Shown one piece after another: positions 1 to 12,700 of a stretch of DNA of 64,000 bases (its first letter is position 1; each line of letters opens with the position of its first letter). Under the pieces are notes generated by a model. That model had not been told where the DNA came from. It was given only the letters and a program-made list of their open reading frames with translations, and made no database searches. This DNA comes from Gari tellinella (lineage: Eukaryota > Mollusca > Bivalvia > Cardiida > Psammobiidae), in the NCBI GenBank assembly GCA_922989275.2, contig OV277867.1:4588001-4652000 (forward strand), given 5' to 3'. The position numbers and the translations under genes are program-made.

Positions 1-19
1 AATCTTTGAAATGTACTTC

Positions 20-238
20 TTAACCCTTTCCTCCCTGAAACCTGAAAAGGACAATTCATTTTTGACTATTTAGGGTTGATTTTTACAAGATATGTCAAAC
101 TGATTAACAGTGTAGACCCTGATCCGTAAGGAGCCCTCTGATCAAAATATACACTGTTTGCATAGGACAAGTGTACTCCTCACAGACACACTGTTTGCAA
201 ATGACGCATATATGTGTGACTAGGGCTCAAAGAGTTAA
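20..238 (-). mobile_element. Family B element (TTAA target)
   Basis: Family B: about 250 bp, flanked by TTAA. One end is CCCTTTGAACCCTAGTC and the other reads CTCTTTCCTCCCTGAAAC inward. The centre is a hairpin of CAAACAGTGAAGACCC / GATCAGAGGGCTCC type. TTAA targets and CCC-starting ends suggest piggyBac-like MITEs (inference). This copy lies in the intron before VCPIP1 exon a. Confidence 0.85.
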
Positions 239-339
239 CATAAATCCTTTTCCTAAACTAATACATGTTTCTATAGGCGCCTGGCATCCGTTTACAACAA
301 AAAGTTTTCAGGCTAAGTTTGGTTTTCCGTCTCTTTAAC

Positions 340-530
340 CTTTAACCCCATAGCCTATTTCTAGTATTAAAGATAGTTGACCACTTAAAGCAGGCATCGT
401 TTGCTTTATTTTCAATATGCTTTAAGCTACAATCTGCTAGAATATAGAAAATATTTTTTATAGAAGATATTCAAGACTATAAAGTGTAACTGTTTCCTGT
501 AGTCGAGGAATAGATTTAATGAGTTGAAAT
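340..530 (-). mobile_element. Family A element, degenerate
   Basis: CCCATAGCCTATTTCTAG end and AAAGCAGG core, but the hairpin arms have decayed. It sits 80 bp before VCPIP1 exon a. Confidence 0.6.
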
Positions 531-611
531 GTATGTCTATGGAGTAATGGGTAAAACAATGACAGAAATATGTCTATACAAACAATGGTTGATACTCATC
601 TATTTTTGTAG

Positions 612-745
612 GTTTACAGTACCGTTACAATGGGCAGGGAAGTCTGTGACAGAGAAGATAGCCTGGTTCCAGTACGAGAGTGATCCTACCTTGAACAGTA
701 ATGTGTTTGAAGTGGCACAGTCTGTTGTACAGAAACATTTCCCAG
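612..745 (+). CDS. VCPIP1: VCPIP1 exon a (first in window)
   Basis: Acceptor TTTTTGTAG, donor CCCAG|GTATAC. Reads VPLQWAGKSVTEKIAWFQYESD... through VVQKHFP. Enters with one base completing a codon and leaves with one base of the next. Frame joins cleanly to the exon at 1545. No OTU catalytic residues are visible here. Confidence 0.85.
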
Positions 746-3700
746 GTATACGGATCAGTGATACTCCTAGTAATTGTCATAAAAGTTTTAACATAATAAT
801 AAAAAATAATAACATTAAAGAAAATTCTAACATTCCTTTCCTTTACAACTTTTGATTTCAGTTTGCTTTAACCATTTGCTCTGCATAAGTGCCAAAATGT
901 GTACCCCTTCTATCACAAACGAATATTCATTGATACTGTTGGAATACAAGTGGCAGCTTAAAGCAACATACATGTGAAACAGAAAATTCCAACAGGAGCT
1001 TTCTGCTTTACTTTAACCCTTTGAACCCTAGTCCCGCATATAGGCGTCCTTTGAAACAATATACATGTGAATAGTACACTAGTCCTATGCAAACAGTGAA
1101 GACCCAGATTAGAGGGCTCCGAAAGGAGGCTCCGAAAGGAGGCTCCGAAAGGAGCCCTCTGATCAGGGTCTTCACTGTTTGTCTTTATGCCAAACATTGA
1201 CAAAAACAACCCTTAAAAGTCAGAAATGGACTAGACTAAAATGGAAACTGGAACTGTCATTTAAAGTTTCAGGGAGGAAAGAGTTAATCTTACAATAAAC
1301 AGTTAAATACAGTTTAATATAGGTGATCTGTTTTTTCTACGAAAAAAGTGTTTAAGCAAGATGAAAGTAAAGCAACAGCCCCTTTAGGCCCCTTTAGGCT
1401 CCTTTAGTGTTTATGTTGGTACAGTGAAGAAGGTGGTATTCTTTCCCATTGCTTGCATAATTTTGTGCTAAAACAGTAATTTCCATTACAAACAGTCTGT
1501 GGTAATAGAGATGTTTTACTGTAGTTTGTACTTGTATATTGTAGGTGAGTTTGGCAGTGAGCGACTGGTACAGAGAGTGGTGGACACTATCCTCGCCCAT
1601 ACTGCAGCGGCCAACAAGAGTGCTGACAGCCAGGAAGATAGCAAGGTGGACAATCCATGGTCAGCAGAAACAGCCTCCAAGATCATTCTGACAGGACACA
1701 AGGTACACAACATCATATGGCCACTAATGTATTCCTCCACTGAAGAAAATTGTTCCATAACTTTATCCTAGCAAATGTTGCCTTTATATAATAAAGCAGG
1801 CTGAAAGTAAAGCAGAATGTGCCTTAAGGCACATTCTGCTTTACTTTCAACCTGCTTTCCGTGGTCACCCGTCATCAAAACTAGAGTAAACTGGGGAGAA
1901 GGGTAAAAAATCAGCAGACTACCTTATTCAATGGCAGGGCACGACAAATTTTATTAAAAGCTGGTTGCCCTCAGGGCAACCAGAATTATTTTTTGGTTGC
2001 CCTGATTTTTTCCGCACAAAATGATGTACCAAATTATCAGTGTAAAGCGAACCCTTCATTCACTGACTGCATTAACCCATAACCAGTTTCTAGTTTTGCA
2101 GACAGGTGACCACTTAAAGCAGGTTATAAGTAAAGTGTTCTGCTTTGGAGCCGAATGGCGATAGTCAAGTTTTATACAATGTAATATTTATATATCTATA
2201 AATTCATACATTTTGATAAATAAATGACTTGCTTGATCAAATACCATTGATAAGCCACAGCTGTAAGTAAGTTTTATTGTTGTTGTTGTTGTTGTTAATT
2301 TTTGTTCTAAAATGAGCAGTTTTACATTCCATCCAGCCTATTTGAATTTTTTTTAAAAAGGGTAGATCTAGATTCTAATTCATCCTGTGGTTTTGGGTTT
2401 TTTTAATTATGAAAGTTCCTGGCTTGCAAACAGTTTGGATCGAGATGAGACGCCTGGATCCAAACTGTATGACACTCTGATATTTTATGGAAGAAAATTC
2501 ATAAAAATAATAACAGAGAAACTCAGAATAGTTGCAGACGACAAAATTGTGCAGACGACCATTGCATACCTTCTTCTTCCGCATATGTCATAAATTATAA
2601 AATAAGCGAGGTTAGTTCGTCAGTAGAAAGTTTTGACAACCAAATTTCTACCGCGAAAACTGATTGCAAATCAATTTTACGCGCATACTTTGTTGCAATA
2701 TTTAACTTAACATACATTTACACAAAAAGTATCCTACAATAGAAGAATTTATATGATAAATCTTAATGGATGCGCTGGAGAATGTCTTTTTTACTCACAA
2801 ATACACGTACCCGTCAAAGCAAAAAGAACGGCGCCCCGCCATTTTGTAACTAAGGTTCGTAAGCGTGGTTATTCAAAGGATTGTGTGGCGGAAATCAATT
2901 AATAAAATGATAAAATGTTAATTTCTGTTAAGCATTCATCTAAAATGTTTGTCCTGAACTATCGACCGTATCGAAATAATCTTATTGTTCGCGCACGGAA
3001 TTATACAACATAATTCCTTGGTTCGCTCGTGACCGCTTAATTGTCGTTGACACACGTCTTCGATTCGGGGTGATTTTTCTGTTTTTAAAATGGAAAATAA
3101 TCATCTGTATTTCATTTTACGGGGAAAGAAATGTCCGACTCCTGAGTTTACTTAGCTCATTGTCCGGGACTGTCAATCACTTTTTTTGATAACCAATTAA
3201 ACAAACACAATGTGTCAACCCACTCAGCAGGCGTGGTCAAACTTCAACCCAACTTTAATATCACGGCAATAACCGTGCCCTGCCTCCAAATTATACTGTC
3301 ATTTCCTCACGACGTATTTCCCCCTTGTTGAACCCCGCCATATAAACCCTTTGATCTATTTGTGTTTATTTCAATGTCAATAACGTCAACGTCATGATTC
3401 CAAATGTGCGGACCCCGAAATGTGTTGTGTACTAGTTAGCAGACATTTTTTGAGTGATGGACTATAAAAACTACTTCTAGTTCTACTGTGGAATATATTT
3501 CAACTTTGATCACACGGTAAAACAGCGACATATTTACTTGTACCGCATTAAATTATATTAGCGTACTTCATTTTTTACCGTTTTCTGTATCGTTCGTAGC
3601 TTGTTGTAAACGTAGACAAAAACGGGTGTGACAGTCTATGCTTTACTGTACACATTACGTTCACACAACATCTTCCCTTTCGTTTGCGTAAATTTGCAAG

Positions 3701-6700
3701 TGTACCCGACTGTAACCGCCGATTCGTCTACACAATATTTACTGCCATGACAACCTGGAAGCGTGGTGTTTATTTGACCGTGAAGTGCTAATTGGGGTGT
3801 CTAATCAGCGATTATCAAGACCTGTGTCACCCGCACTACTATACAAACACTGATAAGTGTCCACGGGGGTCTTTGTCCCTTCAATTTAACAATTAGCCTT
3901 GATCTAGTTGACCAAATTCGTTACGCTCTATAGAAATTCAAGATTTTATAACGTAGAGATTTTCTGAAAATGGAATTACCCGGGCTACTCAAATTGGAAT
4001 TTAGGGGGTGCCCGCCGGGCTTCAGTTTGAAAAATATGGGTGCCCAAGCCTAAAATGTGGTTGCCCGCCGGGCTCCGGGCACAGGATTTGTCGTGCCCTG
4101 TCAATGGTCACATAGTACAGGTATAACCTCAGTGTCATTAACGATGTTTTCATGTTGGATTACAGAAGAAAACTATACACAAAGAAGAGTTGATGAAGAG
4201 CGAGAAGGAGAAGACTGTGAGGAAAAAGATCCAGACCAATGCCCCAATAGTACAGCAGAAAAAGACAGCTGAACTAGCTGCTGCCCACAAGTCTCTCTCA
4301 ACCAAGGTTAGTCAAGTCATTTACACTTTAACCAGTGTTCATAGACTTCTCAATGCCCCAACAGTACAACAGAAAAAGACAGCTGAACTAGCTGCTGCCC
4401 ACAAGTCTCTGTCAACCAAGGTTAGTCAAGTCATTGACACATTAACCAGTGTTCATAGACCTCTCAATGCCCCAACAGTACAACAGAAAAAGACAGCTGA
4501 ACTAGCTGCTGCCCACAAGTCGCTCTCAACCAAGGTTAGTGAAGTCATTGACACATTAACCAGTGTTTATAGACTTCTCAAAACAGGATGAATATGCAGC
4601 TGTATCCATTCCTGTACAGCCATCAGTGATATCCCTTCCCCTACAACCATCATTGCAAATGAACTCTATAAAATATTTCAGTGGCTGCCGTAATGAGTGG
4701 TTAAAGTCACTGTGACTGACATTTACCCAACTCCTCACCTCTGAACTTTGAATCCCAATCTGGGCACTTTGGATTTTTCATGTGGGGAAGCCTTCTAGCT
4801 TGAGGAAGGTCTTGGCTCTACCCAGTTGCTGATGTGTGCCTCACGGCCCTGAAACAGTGAATAAAGGGCTTCTGGAAGTCTCAATATGACTGAAATATCG
4901 TTAAAATCAATGTATGTTCATAACAAATCAAATCAAACTGTGTTTAAGGCAGATTTCTGCTTAAAGAAAGATGGAGATAAAGCAGAAAACTCCTTTAGGA
5001 GATAAAATTGTTAATTTGTCCATTAAGTTAATCCCTTATTTGATTACCTGTTACAGCCAAAGGTAGTACCAGCCACTACAACAAGCGGTGACCACCCTGC
5101 AGTAGCCAGCACTTCAACAGCCGGACAGGCTACAGCTGGGGAGAAGAAAATACGACTGGCAACATCTGATGGTAGACAGGTGAGTCATACAGGATAATGT
5201 ACAGTAAAACCTCTCTATTACGACCACTAAATTGTGCAAATTATTACGTGTGTACGACAGGTAACTGCTTAAGGCAAGGTGACAGTAAAACAGAAAGCTC
5301 ACTTAGGAGCGTTCTGTTTAACTGTCACCTTGTTTTATGCTGTCAGCTGTCTTGTATACAATAAATTAGCCTTCGTTTTAGTTGTCGTAATAGAGAAGGT
5401 TTTTCTGTATATCCCAAGCCTGTCTAACTTTTTTTTTCTTTAACCCATTACTCCATAGAAACACCCTTTAACGTCTTTAATTAACCTCTCCTCTGAAGTA
5501 AATAGCTATACTTTATAAAGACATGATTATGTACAACAAAAAATATATTCTATATCCTAGCATATAGCTTAAAGTGGGCTAAAAGTAAAGCAGAATGCAC
5601 AGCAGATAGTAGCTTATAGCAGGTTGAAAGTAAAGCAGAATGTGCCTTAAGGAACATTCTGTTTTACTTTCAACCTGCTTTAAATTGTCACCTGTCTTCA
5701 ATAATAGAAATAGGTTATGAAATAAAGGGTTGAAATATGTCATGACTAATGAACACATTATCTAGAAGAGTAGTTGCAATGTAGCGTTAATTGGAGATAT
5801 TAAGATTTAAGTATAGAACTACAGTAAAACCTCTCTATTACGACCACTTAAACGAAGGCTAATGGATTGTATAAAATACAGGTGACAGCTGAAAGCAAGG
5901 TGACAATAAAACAGAAAGCTCCTAAAAGAGCTTTCTGTTTTATTGGCACCTTGCTTTAAGCAGTCACCTGTCGTAAACACTGAATAAGTTACACAATTTA
6001 AAGGTCCTAATATAGAGGTTTTACTGTAGTTCATTATCTGTTTGAAATAATGCTATTATCTTGATACTTTCCTATTGTATTTTCAAGTGCTTGATCACTA
6101 TTCAATGCTACTTTGCTCTGTTGTTTTCAGGCTATGCTGACTCTTGTCAATGATGTGACATACACAGAGCTACAGAAGCTGATCTTCCAGGCAGTGGACG
6201 TGCCCGCTGACAGACAGAGGATCAGGCTGGGCTTCCCACCCAAGATTCTCGAGCCACAGCTGGATGAAGACCAGGAGGCAGTGGTCCCCTTGAAGCATGG
6301 GGATAAGTTAGCCCTGGAGATTCTCCATGATACAGTCCTCACAGAAGGTATACAAGTGATAAAAAAGAATTACTAATTTGTCTTAATCATTGAGCCCTAG
6401 TGACACATATATGCGTCCCCTACCAAATGTGTACCTGTTAAGAGTACACTGGTCTAACGCAAACGGTGAAGTCCCTGATTGAGGGCTCCTACAGGAGCCC
6501 TCTTATCAGGGACTTCACTGTTTGTCATATTGCAATATATTATTTAAAAAAATAACCTTAAATAGTCTAAAATGGACCAGCGTTTATTATAAACTGAAAT
6601 TGTCCATTGGAAATTTTAGGGGATAACGAATGAACCCCATAGATATGCATTTTTACGCCTTTATTCATTCCTCCACCAAAGAAAATAGTTCTACTTTAAA

Positions 6701-9700
6701 GAGTCATATATCTGTATCATAAGATACATATTCTATATTTTAGCAGATGGTAGCTTAAAGCAGGCAGAAAGGAAAGCAGAATGCGCATTAAGGCACATTC
6801 TGCTTTACTTTCAACCTGCTTTAAGTGATCAACTATATTCAGTACTAGAAACCGGCTATGGGATAAAGGATAAATGGACAGTTGTTAAATTAGGTTGCTA
6901 CTTAAGTCAGGACACCAGTAATGCTGAAGGCTCTTCAACCCATTACCCCATAAATACGACTTTTCACGCCTTTGATTCCTCCATTGAAGAAAATAATTGC
7001 AATTTATACAGTCATTAATATGTTTGATAAACAATATTTTCTATGTTTAGCAGATGTTAGCTTAAAGCAGGCTGACAGTAAAGCAGAATGCGCCTTAAGG
7101 CGCATTCTGCTTTACTGGCAACCTGCTTTAAGTGTTCACCTATTTTCAAAACTAGAAACAGGCTATGGGGTAATGGGTTAAGGGGTTTTCAGCATTACTG
7201 GTATTCTGCATTAAGTAGCCTTCTGTTGTCTTTAGAGTTCTATTTGCATTGCCATTTGATGGTTTGTTAGTAATTAGATCAAACTTAGCTTTTCAGGAAT
7301 TAGATTTCCAAAGTTAATACAGTTATGTTTTATCAAAATTTGACCAAATGGTACATCTTTGTATTATTTGGTAACCTTATATTGGTTTCTGTTACATGCT
7401 TCTATCTGAAGTACAATCCTTATTTTACGAGTGTGTAACTCTGATAATCTCATAATTTAGTAAAAGTATAATATTTTATAGTTGTAGAGCCCTTGCCAGT
7501 ACAGGAGACAGGGCCTATATTTCCCCACCCTAGACCTGCTAACAGACACTCCGGCTCATGGGGAAGCTTTGAAGAAGAGTCACACAGCAAAACAGCAGAC
7601 CACTTACTGCAAGCACTGAAAAACACACAGAACAGTAAGTCAGAATATTCCATATTCCAGTTAGCTAACACATTGCTCTCTAGCGATGAGTATACTAGTC
7701 TTTCACAAACAGTGTACCTGTGAAAAGTACACTTGTCCTATGCAAACAGTGTAAGAGTCCTCTGATCAGGGTCTTCATTGTTTGTTATTTTGCAATAAAA
7801 GTAAAAAATGAAGAAGATTTAACCCTTTGAACCCTAGTCCCGCATATAGGCGTCCTTTTCAAACAGTGTACATGTGAATAGTACACTTGTCCTGTGCAAA
7901 CAGTGAAGACCCAGATCAGAGGGCTCCGAAAGGAGCCCTCTGATCAGGGTCTTCACTGTTTGTCATAATGCCAAAAATGGACAAAAACAACCCTTAAAAG
8001 TCAGAAATGGACTATACCAAAATGGAAATAGGAATTGTTCATTTAATGTTTTAGGGAGGAAAGATTTAATTGGAAACAGAGCATTTCCATTTGAAGTTTC
8101 AGGGGTGAATGAGTTAATACATACAGCACAGTAAAGACAGACTGGTCCAGTTCGTTAACCCATTACGTCCATAAATACGTCTTTTTACGCCTCTCACATA
8201 TTCCTACACTAGACAAAATAGTTCCAGTTTGTACAGTCATGAATATGCATCATTAGAAATATTTTCTATATCCTAGCATATGTTGGCTTAAAGCAGGATG
8301 AAAGTAAAGCAGAATGCGCCTTAAGGTGCATTCTGCTTTACTTTTGACCTGCTTTAAGTGATCACCTGTGTTCAAAACATTGAAAAGGACTATGGGGTAA
8401 TGGGTTAATCAAAATGTTTCAGTAAATACACACTGTACATGAGTCAAATTATTCCTGTTTATTGATACTGAGGGGTTGGTGGTGAAGGCAGATTAAAAAA
8501 TTCTGGCTAAGGGATATTTCAGTTTCTATCCATATCCTTTTTATGCCTCTAATTATTATACTCCCAACAGTAGTGGGGGCTATATAGGAATCACTTTGTC
8601 CGTCCGAAATTGTCCCAAGTATATTTTCTATACTATGTCATCTATGATTACCAAACCTAGTGTGAGGATACATCTTGGGATTGCAAAGTGTTGTGTGTAA
8701 CTGTGTTCCTTAAAGGCCACTTTGACTTTGACCTCTGACCATGTCTATCTAAAAACCTTGTCTGTAGCATGTCTCCTATACTATGTCATCTATAGTTACC
8801 AAACCTAGTACATGGATACATCTAGGGATTGCAGAGTGTTGTGTGTTCCTTAAAGGCCACCTTGACTTTGACCTCTGACCATGTCTATCTAAAAACCTTG
8901 TCTGTAGCATGTCTCCTATACTATGTCATCTATAGTTACCAAACCTAGTACATGGATACATCTAGGGATTGCAGAGTGTTGTGTGTTCCTTAAAGGCCAC
9001 CTTGACTTTGACCTCTGACCATGTCTATCTAAAAACCTTGTCTGTAGCATGTCTCCTATACTATGTCATCTATAGTTACCAAACCTAGTACATGGATACA
9101 TCTAGGGATTGCAGAGTGTTGTGTGTTCCTTAAAGGCCACCTTGACTTTGACCTCTGACCATGACTATCTAAAAACCTTGTCTGTAGCATGTCTCCTATA
9201 CTATGTCATCTATAGTTACCAAACCTAGTACATGGATACATCTAGGGATTGCAGAGTGTTGTGTGTTCCTTAAAGGCCACCTTGACTTTGACCTCTGACC
9301 ATGTCTATCTAAAAACCTTGTCTGTAGCATGTCTCCTATACTATGTCATCTATAGTTACCAAACCTAGTACATGGATACATCTAGGGATTGCAGAGTGTT
9401 GTGTGTTCCTTAAAGGCCACCTTGACTTTGACCTCTGACCATGACTATCTAAAAACCTTGTCTGTAGCATGTCTCCTATACTATGTCATCTATAGTTACC
9501 AAACCTAGTACATGGATACATCTTGGGATTGCAGATTGTTCTGTATTTCTTAAAGGTCACCTTGACTTTGACCTCTGACCATGACTATCAAAAAACCTTG
9601 TCTATTGCATGTCTCCTATACTATGTCATCCATGATTACCAAACCTAGTGCGTTGATACATCTTTGAATTGTAACGTATTGCATACCACTTTCACCTTGA

Positions 9701-12700
9701 CCTCTGACCTTGATAACTGAAAAACTTTGTCTATTGCATGTCTCCTATACTATGTCATCCATGATTACCAAACCTAGTGTGTGGATACATCTTTGAATTG
9801 TAACGTATTGCATACCACTTTCACCTTGACCTCTGACCTTGATTACTGTAAAACTTTGTCTGTTGCATGTCTCCTATACTATGTCATCTACGATTACCAA
9901 ACCTGGTGTGTGGATACATCTTTGAATTGTAACGTATTGCATACCACTTCCACCTTGACCTCTGACCTTGATTACTGTAAAACTTTGTCTGTTGCATGTC
10001 TCCTATACAAACCTGGTGTGTGGATACATCTTTGAATTGTAACGTATTGCATACCACTTTCACCTTGACCTCTGACCTTGATTACTGTAAAACCTTGTCT
10101 GTAGCATGTCTCCTATATGTTGTAGTTAATGCTTATGCTTTGTATTTGCAGCAGGTGGAGACAGTATAGACACGTCTATTGCCTCCCTGGGTATCCTCAG
10201 TGCTGTATCAGGCAAGGACATGTGGTCATACGTACAGAGCATGCCCCACCTCTTCTCTGTAGGAGGACTGTTCTACAACCAGGTGAACAGAGACTTGGGA
10301 CTGACGGACGGCAAACACTGCCAACTGCCTTGCCTACCAGGGAAGGTAGGTGTATTGTCCTATTACTCCATAGATACAACTTTGATTTATTCTTTCACTG
10401 AAGAAAATAGTTTCACTTTATAAAGTCACAAATATGTACCATGATAATGATAATTTTTTATATATCCTAGCAAATTGTAGCTTAAAGCAGGCTGAAAGTA
10501 AAGCAGAATGTGCTTTACTTTCAGCCTGCTTTAACCCATTACCTCATAAATATTCCTTTTTACACCTTTAATTTATTCCTCTGTTAAATATAATAGTTCC
10601 ACTTTATACAGTCACAAATATGTATCATAAGAAATGGTGTTTATATTCTAGCAGACATAGCTTAAAGCAGGCTGAAAGTAAAGCAGAATGCGCCTTAAGG
10701 CGCATTCTGCTTTACTTTAAATCTGCTTTAGGTGGTCACCTGTGTTAAAAGCTATAAATAGGTTATTGGGTAAAGGGTTCAATAATCTGGAACAAAGCTA
10801 TGGGGTAATGGGTTAATAACTTGTATGGATACAATGTATTATTTCAGCTATTCCATTACTCCATATTTACACCTTTGATTTATTGTTCCACTGAAAAGAA
10901 TAGTTCCACTTTATAAGGTCACAAATATATACCATGATGATGAGAAATGTTTTCTATACCCTAGCAGATTGTAGCTTAAAGCAGGCTCAGTGTAAAGCAG
11001 AATGTGCCTTAAGGCACATTCTGCTTTACGCTCAGCCTGCTTTAAATGACCCCTTGTCTTCAAAACTGGAAACAGGCTATATCGTTATAAGTTAATAGCT
11101 TGCATACAATGTATTATTCTCAGGTGTTCCGATACAATGGAGACACAGACAGACTTGAACTATGTCTCGAACCTCATGGACATTACCCTGTGGAGCCTGG
11201 CATCGAGGATCGAGTTAAGAATGGCGCCTTTGACCAGGGCATCAAGGCCCTACAGGAGCAGGTTAGATTCGGGGCCAGTGGGGCTGTTCACCATGGGCAC
11301 GAGAGAAAGGCCTTCTCAGGTACATCAACCGTTTGTGGGCATGTCTTAACTCTTTGAACCCTAATCCCGCATATAGGCGTCTTTTAAAACAGTGTACATG
11401 TGAATAGTACTCTTGTCCTGTGCAAACAGTGAAGGCCCAGATCAGAGGGCTCCGAAAGGAGCCCTCTGATCAGGGTCTTCACTGTTTGTCAGTAATGCCA
11501 AAAATACCAAAAACAACTCTTACAAGCCAGAAATGGACTGGACAAAAATCGAAACTGGAATTGTTCATTTAAAGTTTCAGGGAGGAAAGAGTTAACACAC
11601 TAATGATTTGAATCCCATTTGAGCTTTTCAATTTACCCTAATCTTCCTTTTGACCTATTCCCCCATAAATAAGCCTTTGAATTATTCCTCCACTGTAGAA
11701 AATAGCTCCTTTTTATAAAGCCAGGAGTATGTACCATAAGTAATGTTTTCTGTATCCTATGAGATAGTAGCTGAAAGCAGACTGAAAGTAAAGCAGAATG
11801 CACCTTAAAAGGACATGCTGCTTTACTTTCAACCTGCTTTAGCCTTTAAATGTTCACCTATCTTCCATATTAAAAACAGACTATGGGGTAATGGTTTAAC
11901 TCTTTTCCCCCCATAGCTTGTTTTCAGTATTAAAGACACATGGTTGCCTAAAGCAGATTGAAAGTAAGGCAGAAAGCTTCTTAAGGAGCATTCTGCTTTA
12001 CTTTCAGCCTGTTTTAAGTGGTCACCAGTCCTCAAAACTAGAAACAAGCTATGGGGTAACTAGTTCCTCTGCTACCTGTATCTTTTTCTGTGTTCATTTA
12101 TCAAGACGAGTTAGAGGCATTCGTGGTTGTTTATGCAGAGGACTGGGTTAACCCATTCCCCCATAAATACGCCTTTTTACGCCTTTAGATTATTCTTCCA
12201 CTGAAGAAAATAATTCCAATTTATACAGTCATGAATATGTATCGTTAGAAAGTTTTTCTACATCCTAGCAAATTATAGCTTAAAGCAGGTTGAAAGTAAA
12301 GCAGAATGCGCCTTAAGGCGCATTCTGCTTACTTTCAACCTGCTTTAAGAAGTCACCTTTCTCCAAAACTAGAAACAGGCTATGGGGTAATGGGTTAAGG
12401 CTTCCTATGGCAGTGTAGGGAAGTGTTTTCATGCTTGGATGAATAGCAAAATCGTCCATAAAAGGGACCAATGAAATTGTCAACAAATTTTCACTAAATT
12501 ATTGACTAATTATTCCTGTCTCATTATCCAATATAACCATTTTGCTGCCTACCTGCTGTACTAAGTTACATTTGATCCTCTTGTGAATGGCCACTCAGCA
12601 CATGGTTGATGGTGTTACTAGTAAAATCATTTCATTTAGTCATTATTTTCAATCTGACATTGTTATAAAAGTACAATATAATTTAATGAAGTTATCATGT

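Noticed and set aside
1935..4100. L1 as an autonomous transposon
   Set aside because: No transposase-like frame; the longest frames are short and overlap a decayed MITE.
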